Shown here piece by piece: positions 11,001 through 22,661 of a stretch of 64,000 bases of DNA. The stretch comes from Mnemiopsis leidyi (lineage: Eukaryota; Ctenophora; Tentaculata; Lobata; Bolinopsidae), in NCBI GenBank assembly GCA_000226015.1, contig JH153136.1, positions 123,174 through 187,173 on the forward strand, read 5' to 3'. A program made the translations under genes and the position numbers. How positions within the stretch are numbered: position 1 is the stretch's first letter; the number at the start of each line of letters is the position of its first letter. A model generated the notes under the pieces. That model did not search any database. It was not told the origin of the DNA and saw nothing but the letters and a program-made list of their open reading frames with translations.

Positions 11001-13380
11001 GAATCGTCCCTTTGCAATAATATGTGTCGCAATTGAATAGTAAACAATTTTTTGAATAGTAATCAATTTTTGGATGATAATAAAAGTCTCAAAATAATTG
11101 ATATTTGGCAAAACTTTGGCAGTTGGCACCACTGTCATATCGCCTGTACTCGAAGTAAACCTATCAAAGTGTCACGTGATCATTGACCCTGTCACGTGGC
11201 AAGACACGTGCAGAGAACCATAATCCCACGTGCACTACAATCACGTGGTCAGCACGTGACGGTTTACCCCTCACGTTTCTCTGCAATAATATTTACTAGG
11301 GGGAAAGGCAATGCCAGGAGTGCTTGCAAACAAACATAATTAGAAGTACCTCCTGCAAAGAATGCTAACAAGCTACCACAACCCATATATGGTCTGATTT
11401 ATGCCCATATAAGGAATATATGACCATATAAGGAGTGGAACAATCCCCCCGCTAACGAGATGGTCGCACGCGGTGGGGTAGGAATTATCGGACCTCCTGC
11501 TGACAAGATTCAAACTAGTTTGTGTGTGGTTGTCAGATATTGGCAAGGATATTAGCGCGAACCATATGAATGTATTGGCTGGCTGTAGGATATATAGAGG
11601 CTATAGCTATAGGTATTGTCTCGTTAACCTGAAAATAAGAAAAGTAATAACAGGAGATACTATCCTAAAAGATCAAGCTGATAAAGCTGGTTCAAAAGAT
11701 GATAATTGATATTATAATTAAATTTAACTTCTTACTTCGCAAGGATGCTGGATGTGCATATAACTGCATGGTCTAAGGTCTTTATAAAGGGATGTGCCTA
11801 CGCCCTAGACCAGTACTTAGTAAGATATCTTTTCTTGTTTAAAAGTTAATTGAACAAGGTTGAGACTCACGTAAATATAACCATAGAAACATGGTGAAAA
11901 ACATGTTTGTAAGTAAATCCATATCAAAGTTTAACTTACTGTGACTGTGGATGTTGAGGAAGGTTGAGATGTCTTTAACCTCATAGAGGAAGGTATTTTT
12001 GTTCACTGCATCTCGTGATAGCAATGCTTGATATGGAGACTGTACTTTCTTCTCATTGGTCAACGCTGTCACATGATACGAATAATTTGTGACCCTTCCC
12101 TAAAAATTCCTATGCTCTATCGTTTTTTGGTGATCTCGGAACCATTGGGTCTTTAGCACCTATGAGTATGAGGGATTCCCTTGATTCAATGGATCCTCTT
12201 TATCTGATCAGAGGGACACTTAATCTTGACAGGAAACTACTAAATATCAAGATAAACACTTTTCGAGGTATACTGTTGACCTGCAGAGATATTTTAGCTT
12301 TGGGTAACTCCTTAGTCCTTACAAATTTTGGTAGTCATGTGACAGGTTATATTATTTAGATTACTTTGAGCTTCCACGCCGGAAAGGAGTTTAGGTTACG
12401 GTGAATGTGTTTGAGTTACTCTATATTAGGTTAAGGTAACTCTAGGTTAGGAGGTTATGTTTAGGGTAGTCTAGGTTACGTTTGAGTTACTTTTGGGCAG
12501 CTTCTCTCCAAGTCTTACCAACTTATTTAGTTCTTGTAGCTACGGATGTAACGATGTATGTTTACATTCAAGAATTGGTGTGTTACAATGTCTGGCCAAA
12601 CAAAATTACAAAATTTTCACTCAGAGAAAACAAGAAATTTTGAACAATCAGAAAATCAATACAGTAAATTAGGAATTACGTGATCTTGAAGTTGAACTGT
12701 AATATTTGTCGCGGTGTGCTGTGTCAGTAATGCTACTTCCTGAGTGTCCTGAGGCCGGAGAAAAGCTGATATACCACCTGAAAGAAATAGCAGGCTCAAG
12801 TTGCACTCAATTCAATTAGTCGCATTGATAAAGCGACTCCTGTTGTGGCAGGGTGGCTGTAAGTGTGATCTTTATTTCATCTTTTTTCACTGTTACTTTT
12901 TCTTGATCTCATGTCTTAATATTTGACAGTGTGTCGACGTAATCGTCACTCCTAGTTTTGTCAAATTACATTTGTAATATTTTTAAATTATATTTGCAAT
13001 ATTGTCTCCAACGCGATTATCATCAATCGTGGTCTATGATTATTATATACTCATAGTTTTATCCACAGTTCCAATATATTTTTATCAAATTCACAGTAAT
13101 TAGCAAATTCATTATTTTTAGATCTTTTCTCTGTTTCCGTGTTTACTGTTTGTGCGATCTGTTTTGCAAATCAGACATTCAACTTTAAGGCTCAAGCTTC
13201 GACGATAAAACATAAATAGCAAATCTCTTAATTTCGACGCAGCATGTCGTTTTTCAAATATAGAACATCAATGTTTGAGGCTGATCCTATTATCACCGTT
13301 TTGCGTAATACTTATAAAAGTGTACTATTGCTTTTCGCTGGTAATTTAATATAATATTGTCTTCCAAATACGGTTGCTGT
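8068..13380. other. Long gene-free stretch
   Basis: I scanned both strands and found no exon that resembles a known protein, no tRNA and no clear transposon. The only structure noted is the CACGTG cluster at 11173-11258. A few GGTTAGG-like words occur near 12390-12480 but do not form a regular array. Confidence 0.4.
11173..11258. promoter_or_regulatory. Cluster of six CACGTG E-boxes
   Basis: Six CACGTG hexamers occur within about 85 bp, several inside TCACGTGA-like contexts. CACGTG is the canonical site for bHLH-ZIP factors (Myc/Max, USF, MITF). They are irregularly spaced, unlike the CACGTG minisatellites elsewhere in the window. No gene start was identified nearby, so a regulatory role is only inferred. 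Confidence 0.4.
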
Positions 13381-13384
13381 TAAT

Positions 13385-13525
13385 ACAATACTGTAACTGT
13401 AACTGTAAGTTGAAACTATTACTGTAATTGTAACTGTTACTGCACTGTTACTGTAACTGTTACTGTTACTGTAACTGTTATTGTTACTGTAACTGTTACT
13501 GTGAAAATGGTATCGTTACCATGGT
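13385..13525. repeat. Low-complexity (CTGTTA/CTGTAA)n tract
   Basis: Alternating CTGTAA and CTGTTA hexamers run for about 130 bp. The same hexamers make up the core of the palindromic satellite at 14.4-15.05 kb, which suggests a shared origin. Confidence 0.8.
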
Positions 13526-14379
13526 AACAGTAACAATAACACCAACTGTCACTACTATGGTGTATACCTCTTTAACCTATCCATGTGAGTAATCAGCTAA
13601 ATATAAATACGGATCCTGCTAAAGTAGTCATATTCAACTACTGTGTGAAGTTGCACTGAAATAACTAAAGTCACCAAACTATACCTCCACTCTCTGACTC
13701 AACTGAACCTGCTAATCTTATTGATATTCAATATTCACGTGGAACGTAGGTTGACTTTAACACACAGTAACACACTGTATTTAGTGCTTAAACGTTTAGT
13801 GTGCAGAATGTACACTACACTTGCCCAGGTGCTGAGGTGCATCGTGCGCTTTCTGCTTTCCACCTTCTGAAAACTTATATCTTACGTTGTACAATGTTCA
13901 GTCATTATTTATACAATGAGTTGTAAGTTGGCTAGAAGACTGTATTAGTTTTGTTTACCGTTCAACTCGACTAACAAACGATAATATTCTTAAAGTTTGA
14001 GGTTGCGACTTTCGGTTGTACGTTGATAATCTTCTTGACTGTCGCGGAATTTATACGCTATCAGTATCAGGCGTTTCAGAAGAAATTTTAGACACGCATC
14101 TCCCTTTCGGTCAACTATGAGTCGTATTGTGACAGGTCATTTGTGATAGCTGATGTTCACCCGTAAAAGTGTTTTGTTAAGGATTGTAAATTCGAGCGTT
14201 AATCGATAATGTTGTCCACCGAATCGTCTCTTTCAGTCTTTTATCAACCTTTTTTCTAACTTTTCTCCTGGCACTTATGCCAAATGTAGTTTGCTGCTAG
14301 CACCTGGCGATCTCATGATTTTTCAATTCTCCGCCGTTGCCCTCCAAGTTGAGGTTGTTAAAGTTGTACCATCCTCAGA

Positions 14380-15055
14380 TTCACACCATAACTATATTAT
14401 TTACACTGTTACCATGGTTACTGTTACAGTTATTATGGTAACATCACTATCTCCACTTCTTTCAAGGTTACCTTGAAAACAAAGGTACCTTGAAAACATC
14501 ACTATTCACTATTTCCACTGTTACCGTGATTACTGATTACTGTTACAGTAACCAGCCAAGGTAACATGGTAACATAACTATCTCCACTGTTACCATGGTT
14601 ACTGTTACAGTAACCATAGTAAAATCACTATCTCCACTGCAGTTACCATGGTTACTGTTACAGTAACCATAGTAAAATCACTATCTCCACTGTTACCATG
14701 GTAACTGTTACAGTAACCATGGTAACATCACTATCTCAACTGTTGCCAGTTACCATGGTTAATGTTACAGTGACCATGGTAACATCACTATCTCCACTGT
14801 TACCATGGTTACTGTTACAGTAACCATGGGAACATCACTCTTCCCACTATTACCCTAATTTCTGTTACAGTAACCATAGTAAAATCACTATCTCCACTGT
14901 TACCATGGTTACTGTTACAGTAACCATGGGAACATCACTCTTCCCACTATTACCCTAATTTCTGTTACAGTGACCATGGTAACATTACTATCTCAACTGT
15001 TACCATCGTTACTGTTACAGTCACCATGGTAATATCACTATCTCCACTGCAATAT
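14380..15055. repeat. 50-bp satellite with a perfect internal palindrome, about 11 units
   Basis: Each unit reads AACATCACTATCTCCACTGT, then TACCATGGTTACTGTTACAG, then TAACCATGGT. The middle 29 bases are a near-perfect dyad centred on one T: the arm ACCATGGTTACTGT and its complement, with CCATGG in each arm. Some units have CCATAG or short insertions. Every unit could form a hairpin, and neighbouring units could form larger cruciforms. Confidence 0.85.
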
Positions 15056-15410
15056 CTTCATAGGACGGCCTAACATGACGTGATGAACCATCCCGTGTAC
15101 CTCCTTCTCCTACCCCTAGCTTTTTCTACAACTTCTCCTTCATCGCCCCCTCCTTCCACTCCTTTAGATCTTTCTATCTTTCCAGAAACAAAAACTGTGC
15201 CGTATGGTACGTATTCTTGCCTGTAATACCCTAATATGTGAACTGTCCCACAAAGCATGAATAAAGATTTATTTTTAAGATCCATCTCATATGTTTTTTT
15301 CACAATCTGTGTACTCCAAATGTGTTCCCAATGAAGCTCTGATATACCATGAAATGAACAAAAACATATTGTTATCCCCTCCTCCTATGATATTTCTATT
15401 TTCTCCCCAG

Positions 15411-18400
15411 GACCTCGTCTCTTCCTAACTCCCGATCAGAACTTTCTAAACCTGGTTTGGTGTTGCGACCTCCCTCCTGATGCCAGAATTAAACAGTACG
15501 AATCTCGAACCTGGGCCACTTTTTGGTACAACGGAGCGGCGGAAGCTGGAGTTAACCGTACTGCTGCAAATATAACCGAGGTGTGTTTCTGTTATGCTAT
15601 AGTTAGTGTTACTGTTACGCTATAGTCAGTGTTACTGTTACGCTTAGATTAGTGATAACGTTACGCTTAAGTAGGTATCAAAAGTATGCCTTAGTAGGTG
15701 TCACTGTTACGCTAAAGTTAGTGTTATTGTTACGCTAAAGTCAGTGTTACTGTTACGCTAAAGTCAGTGTTACTGTAACGCTTAAGTAGGTGTCACTGTT
15801 ACGCTAAAGTTAGTGTTACTGTAACGCTTAAGTAAGTGTTACTGTAACGCTAAAGACCATAAGATCCTAGTTGCAATCTTAATCAAGTGATTTATTTTCA
15901 TAAAATACATCTTAGTAACTTAGTTGTGCAGCTGATTGATTCCTGGATGACGGTTATAGGCTACTAGGTTATTAATTCTTTGTTAGTTGATTGATTGATG
16001 GATTTAAATATTTCATTAAAGAACTAAAATAAACGTTTTGTAGGTTACAGGCAGGTACAAAAACAGAACTACCACCGACAACCAGAGTTGGAAACTTGGA
16101 CAATTCAACACAACGATTGAGCTGCGGTTTAACAAAACGCTGCACTATGAGATCAGCTGTAATGGAGTCGTAGCCGGCAAGTTTAAGGTTTGTCTGCGGC
16201 TTTCCCCTTCCCGATTTTAGCTGGTAACCGTCAATTTGGAATTTTTTAAAAAGATGGATCCATCATTCCATCGTTTTGATCGTCTTTGTAAGTGTAACAA
16301 TGTCAGCATCACACCCATCAAGAAAAGTTCGTGGCCGACAGGTTACTCAACTAAATATGATATAAAATATGATACAATGATATAAGACATCAGAATTCAG
16401 ATATGATCTATTAAAAATGAACTATCATTCTGACTGACTGACTACAGGTGCTGTACAAGTATTGGGACAAACACACCAGCCAGGCAGATCAGTGGACGTT
16501 ACTGAGTGCTGGCTCTGTTGGTCTCTACAACACTACCCATGTTGCCCTCAAGTAAGTTACAGCAGTTAGAATCTAACCTTATCGCATTAAAAACTTTTAG
16601 TAGTAAGTTACAGCAGTTAGATCTTCTCTTAAATCTAACCTCAGCATGTCAAACTTTTAGTAGTAAGTTACAGTAGTGAGATCTTTTTTCAAATCTAACC
16701 TCAAATTTACAAGCTAGATCTTCTTTCAACTCTAACCTCATATTATTACAAACTTTTAGCACGTTTCACGATACTCTGCATTATATCAAGAAATGCCTTC
16801 TGCCTCTGGTACAAAGTCGAAATTAGTGTCTGCCTACTTTATTAATTAACTCCACCAACTCCCGGTTCTCAGTACGATAAGAACGGTAGCGGAGAATACT
16901 AACAATGTTATATGGACTATACCTGGAGGAGTTGTAAGCGAAGACGGTCAAGCGGAAAACGTTGGTGATTAAGTTTTAATTCTTTGACGATCGTTCACAC
17001 TTCAAGCTGTGATGTGTTAGTGTGATCGCTTGTATCGTTAGCACAATTGTTGACAAGCTTTGTGGCCAGGAAGTTCAATGACATTAGACGGCCCTCAAGA
17101 CCGCGTATAATGACCGTATTTTCCCAACCGTTAACCTGGAAAGTTACAATTTAATTTTCCAGATGACGGAGTTAGAATCTCTAAGAAGATGGAGGGCGTG
17201 GATACAGCTGGCCCAGAACGTTACCTGCTGCACCCCGGTGGCGGCAGCTCCTTCAGAGTTGGATCTCCTGCCTCACAGACCTGACAATCAACTTCACAGC
17301 CACTTTAGATGGTTCATGGAACTTCCTTTTGTTTCTCAGAACCAGAGCTCAGAGGTAACCACAACCAGAGCTCAGAGGCAACAATGATATTTGTTTCAAA
17401 TAGGATTTTTGTAGTCATGCGTTTGAAGTTTTTTTGTACGTTCTACTTCGAAACAATGCCGACGTTTAAACCATGATGGCAATACGTAATGATTTCTGTA
17501 GTATCGCGTATTCACTGTACTGCGATTCTGATGGTTTGGGATATCATGAACATATAACCAAATGATTTCACCCTTATCATTATTGTCATTTAAGTTTAAC
17601 CCCGGTTTTTAAGCTGACATGTTAATTAATGTTGTCAGGTGTTATGGCACAGTTTCGATCACAGAAATTTACACGTGGTCTCCGTCTGTACCTACTGTAA
17701 TCTGTCTGATGAATCTCCACAATTCAAGTTAGTTTAACTGGCGACAATTATACTGGAAGTATTGTAAAACTGGTAACGCCAAGGAAAGTGCTAGTGTAGA
17801 GATCTTTCAGTCCTCAATCTGGTCTGTTTAACTTTAAGTGTGCCGATTTTTGGACTTTTTGAACAACGACTTTACAAGGTGGCTGGAGGAAGACTTAAAG
17901 GCAGCTACGTCTACAAACAATACTCATTGGATTCTTGTGATGGGACACGATCCTGTCTATGAGCACGAAGAAGCTCTGCATCCAGAGGTCAGTTTTTCTA
18001 ATCTTTTTACATTTTGATTAGAAATAAGATTGTCGATATTGCCATGAATTTTCGTCCGCTCAAACCTAAAATAGACCATTTTTACCCTCTCTTTAACTCT
18101 TCTGTAACATTGTTACTCCCTCTGTATCATTGTTACTCCCTCTGTTAAATTGTTACTCCCTTTCTAGCGGTTTACAGTTAAATATACAGGTACAAACAGC
18201 GGCTAGAAAACAGCTGGACAAATTGTTTGCGGAGCACAAAGTTGATTTCGGGGTGTGGTCACACGAGAGATGGTACGAACGGACCAAACCGATGACAAAT
18301 CTTACGGTTTACATGACTGGAATCTCTTAGATTGATAAGTTGTTAATTCTTTTATAGAATGAGCGTAGAAAAAACATTATTCAAGAAAAAATTTTTGACT

Positions 18401-20019
18401 CTACCATCTACATTCAGTTTCACTTCGATGTACCTATTTCTGATCAAAAACTTTGGCCAGGTGTCCGATGATAGGGTATCCAATACGTTAGACTCCGTAA
18501 ACGGGACAATCCACTTTTCCTGTGGAACCGGCGGAGCTCCACTACAACACTACAACATGGAAAAATATAACCACACTGCCAGATTTGTGGCTTAGTATGT
18601 CAACGATCTAGAATTTCGTTATTTTAGCTATGTGAAAGTGCTCTAGTGGAAAAAGAAGATGGTAGCTCCTCATTTTGCAACTTACTAAATTACACATTTA
18701 CCATTTACCAGCTACTTGGCTTGTAATAGTTCAAATTTCACTAATCCCTGGTTATACCTAGCCAGTACGGCGCATGTGGAATCTTCAGAACGAGAGATAA
18801 CTGGTACAACACAATGTTTCTCACCATTCAGTCTGACGGTAGAGTGCATGAATTGGACCATTTTGTTGTAAGCACCCTCTTCCGGTTCTAAAATCTATCG
18901 TATTGTTAAATGAAACAGCATTATCTAAAGTTTACCTTTTAAGTTAATCCACGAATCTAGGTCTAAGTTTGGATGAGTCAGGATGCGACGATCAATTTAA
19001 ATTTTTAGTATTACTGATTGCAAAATTTGGATTTTCGTATGATCAACTACTAAGAATAGGATTTATCTCATCCAGATTCTAGTAAAATTCTTTGATTCCC
19101 TCGCCGGCTCAGATCACAATTAACAGGCTCTATTAATTTCAACAGATTACAAAGAACATCCCCCAACCTCAACCCTTTATTCCCGAGTCGCACTTTTCAA
19201 AATTCATGAAGGTGTTTGGGATAGTAATCGTCATAGGCACTGTCATCATGCTCCTGATAACGATCCTGATTAAAGCCGTACAGAAACATGATCCCTCCTT
19301 CATACCAAACAAGATTAGGTACGTGGAACATTTTATCATATTACATGTAATATTGATGATGTGGTTTCTGAAAAACAAGGGTTAAATCCCACTCAGATGT
19401 AAAGTGTTGTCGCGTCTTATAAGAAAAAACTTTACCTAAAAAGTTTCAACATGACAACTGGACATTTTTGTCGCGGTTACAACCAACTCTCTTGGCTCAA
19501 AGAACATTTGACGGATACAATCTCGTCAAATACATTTCGAAGTTTATCTAGTATCCATAACAACTATGGCCGCCAATGGTAGTAATATCGTTGCCATGTG
19601 CCCCTATGGCCGCCAATGGTATTGGTAGTAATATCGTTGCCATGTGCCCCTGAGTCTTTCGCTACTTCCCCAACTCTAACGTCAGAAATTTCACCCTCAG
19701 AAATGTAAGGTACAGAAAAGAAACTCATCAGAGGGATGGGTCCTCTGAGACACTGCAAGTTCAAGAAACTGATATTGAGATGGATATCGCTGATTTACCC
19801 GTTAGTCAAGAGTTACTTGTGATTTACCCCGCCTTGAATACACAAGCATGGTGAATTTTGCCTTTGCCCCTTTATTACTTAATATTGGCAGTCGAAAATG
19901 ATTATGATAAACTTTTACCTCAGTCGAAAAAAGAAGACAAGGTAATGCTGCTGGAGGAGAAAGAAGAGACCGAACTTCAGTTGCAGTCAGCTGCACAAAT
20001 GTATGGAGTTATGATGTAA
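15411..20019 (+). CDS. Purple acid phosphatase (ACP7/PAP7)-like, membrane-anchored, probable pseudoenzyme
   Basis: Thirteen exons join in frame: 15411-15580, 16044-16187, 16448-16551, 16873-16933, 17163-17354, 17639-17727, 17879-17987, 18190-18306, 18461-18594, 18762-18867, 19146-19318, 19701-19804 and 19892-20019. They give about 542 residues; the signal-peptide exon upstream was not found. The PAP fold is visible in LHYEISCNGVVAGKFK (end of the fibronectin-like domain), VLWHSFDHRNLHVVSV, FKWLEEDL, WILVMGHDPVY, VDFGVWSHERWYERTKP and NGTIHFSCGTGGAP. Animal PAPs bind Fe/Zn with GDxG, GDxxY, GNH[DE], GHxP and [AG]HxH. Here the matching sites read GSVG, GGVM, VAAA, GHDP and SHER, so only two histidine sites remain. 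Many NxT/S glycosylation sites, a C-terminal membrane helix (FGIVIVIGTVIMLLITILI) and an acidic cytoplasmic tail follow. The donor at 19804 (GTCAAG) is weak; using 19800 would shorten the tail. Confidence 0.85.
15590..15860. repeat. 23-bp minisatellite in intron 1 of the PAP-like gene
   Basis: The unit is GTTACGCTAAAGTCAGTGTT plus ACT. About ten units are present, some with TAACGCTTAAG variants. The array begins right after the exon ending at 15580. Confidence 0.85.
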
Positions 20020-20979
20020 CGGCCATTAACGGGTCATTTGTATCACCATTTCCGTTCAAGCAAGACTGACTTGATAAGTCAGTGCTTTATTGCAGTGATA
20101 GAGCCAGTTTAACCCGTCACCAGTGATCAGATATTCATGTTCCCTTCCCATTCAATCACGAATCAAAAATTGCTCCTAAAAACAGTATGTTTGACGATTA
20201 ACATTATGATAAGAAATTTCTATGAAACTTGGAGTAGCTTTTCTATTGTGCGTTCAAATTAAATCAATGAACCTTTCAAAATGTAACTTCCCTTTCGGAA
20301 GTCTAAAATCCTGCTATATCTTGTGGTGAACTAATGTCAAGTTTGTATCATTGTATCATATTGAAGAAATTGTATCATTTAATTTCGTAGCTAAGTAAGA
20401 CAATCAGTAAAATTGTCTGGTAAAGGGTACTATATTGCTTTTTGATGATTAAGTAAATTGATTTTTCATTTATTTTGGATTTTGTACAGACTTTAGTTTC
20501 TTTTGTCCTCTCTTATTCGTCCTTTCGTATGCACCATGTTTGACGTCCCCGAAGAATGTAGATTTGAACAGTTGAAGACCCCATATCTACTGACGGCAAC
20601 CGGACTCCGAAACGGACTGTTGTTCGAATTCATGTTCCGAAAAAAGCAGGCTGTTTCTGGAATGGACTCTTATCCGAAAACGGAAAACTGGAAGCTATTT
20701 GACAGTCATTGTATCACAAATTCGGACAAGAGTCTGCCAAATGGACCGCTGTCCAAAAACCAAATCTTTGGTTGCGAACAACAGTCCGCTTCGGACTAGA
20801 CTCTAGAATCCCACTTTACCATACATTTTAGAGCGAGTCCTTCCCGCTGATACCACCAGTAATGGCAAGCTCTAAACTGAGAACTTAAAAATCAAGGGTA
20901 CATCCAAAATATTGGCCTCAGTCCTGCAGAATTGGGGTTTCCACCCGCCACCAAGCAATTAAACTTTCCTGCGTCAGTC

Positions 20980-21006
20980 GGTAACACTATCACTGATAGT
21001 GTTACC
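20980..21006. repeat. 27-bp palindrome
   Basis: GGTAACACTATCA, one central C, then TGATAGTGTTACC: 13-bp arms that are exact reverse complements with a one-base centre. Confidence 0.85.
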
Positions 21007-22099
21007 AACACTGTCAATCGACTGTACAACGAAATTGGTATTTCCCAAAGCCTCAGATACTTGCTACGGACACCGGAGGCTTCGCGGCAGCAGGGCTAGG
21101 CATCGAGTCTTAAAAAGACAAGGACACCGCAAATCCGAGCAAAGTTAGACCCATTAAGGTGACTCTTGCCAGCCCAGAAACAGTTTGAGTTAAGCTAGTG
21201 TTAAGCGATTCTACTAAACTGAGCTCCTATGATCACTGTAAATGTGTGTATCTTGTATCTGGTATTCAGAAGTAGGAAAGAAGGAGCTGCCCACAGTAAA
21301 TCGAACTGACACAAAAAGTTTGACAAGATCCCAGCAAGTAACACTTGCTAGACGTTGCCTAGCCCTGCTGTCGCGAAAAAGACAAAGTAACACTACATCT
21401 TCAGACGGCAGGACAGTTGGAGTAGAACTAGATAAGATGTTAACTACACTGCAGGGGAAGAGATATGTGTCATGTTTTGAATTTGTGTGTGAGCGTGTGT
21501 TCTCAACATGTTTCTTTTCATACTGAATAAAGTTTAAATAAGTATCAATACAAGTGCTCGATCTTTGATACAGAGGGGGACAGGAAAATGGAAACTTATG
21601 TTATGTTTGTTCTGATCTTCCGTCATTAATAGTTTTTTGACTTTCGGAGGTTGGTCAGAAACCCCTATAATTTTATCTTTGTGTTATCTTTTTTGAATTT
21701 ATTTAAATGAATATATTTTAAGGCCCATAGTTGCCAGACCTTGCCAGGGCCTCGACACGACAAGATCAATTCATCCTAAGACCTTAATCCTTATTGGAAA
21801 AAAATTAGATAGCTTTTTTCTTAGCCCGTGTTCATTTATGATAAGACTGTTTAGTAAAGTAATTTTGAAATTCATGCCTCATAATTTTAATCTATACCGA
21901 ATTCCGAAAATAACTCCGTTGGCGCTCTATTTGATTTATTTATTTATAACGAATTTTTCAAAAAATGTGCAATTTCACTGACAGCAATTCCTTTGATTAC
22001 GCGCGTGTCGTTTGGATTTCGCGCCGGACGTAAAAGTTTTCTTGCCAACGAAGTCTTCAACAAACGAAATTGGATTTATCCAGCAATCAATTAAATATC

Positions 22100-22105
22100 T
22101 TTATT
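22100..22105 (-). terminator. Possible polyadenylation signal for CENPJ
   Basis: AATAAA on the minus strand, about 560 bp beyond the CENPJ stop codon. It is the first perfect hexamer I noticed downstream, but the distance and lack of transcript data make this weak. Confidence 0.3.
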
Positions 22106-22661
22106 AATAACATCAACACTAGATTTCACAAGATCGAAAATAATATTCCCGTGCGGACTAAAATGACATGATAATACTAGTTTTACATAAAGTTTAACTG
22201 AAATGTATCTAACCCTTGTGGTCGCTGTACTGTTCCGTGTAAATTTCAAATATGGCGCCAAGGGCAGTAAGGTCACACCTTATTGGAAAGACTGTAATCA
22301 ATTAAAACGACTTAAAATCACTAAATTTAAGAACCCATTAATTGAACGGTAACATTCGGACATTATCTGTTAGCGGAAAATAACTAACTGTAAAATTTCG
22401 TAACTGAAAGCTAAGTTAATTATCTATCTGATCTGAAAATTAAATCGGAACGAATGATAATGAAAATTGAGTATACGATCCTTTATATTATACGAAATTA
22501 AGCTGAAGGAATTATCACACGAATATCTACACATTAAACAGAAAAAACGTTAAAATAAGTCTGTCAAGTATTATCAGAAATGGACCCGAACAGAAACGGA
22601 AACAGTCGACATCAGGCACCAATATTTAAAAGTACTATTTAGTGTGTACAATCATCACATC

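Larger units (their letters stand above)
20020..22661. other. Intergenic stretch between the convergent PAP-like and CENPJ genes
   Basis: This holds the 3' flanks of two convergent genes. A plus-strand open frame at 20503-20799 contains repeated TCCGAA/GTCCGAA words and resembles no protein I know. A 27-bp palindrome lies at 20980-21006. Short words near 21075-21090 and 21360-21375 (GCAGCAGGGCTAG and its complement) resemble repeats at 57.5 and 59.1 kb, so a decayed element may lie here. Confidence 0.4.

Noticed and set aside
17163-17300. Alternative frame in a PAP-like exon reading AGPERYLLHPGGGSSFRVG, which suggested a frameshift
   Set aside because: The frame in phase with both flanking exons is open across the whole exon and aligns with the PAP NVTC..RF..P region, so no frameshift is needed.
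20503-20799. 98-codon plus-strand ORF
   Set aside because: No recognisable domain, no splice or promoter support, and internally repeated TCCGAA words suggest a decayed repeat.
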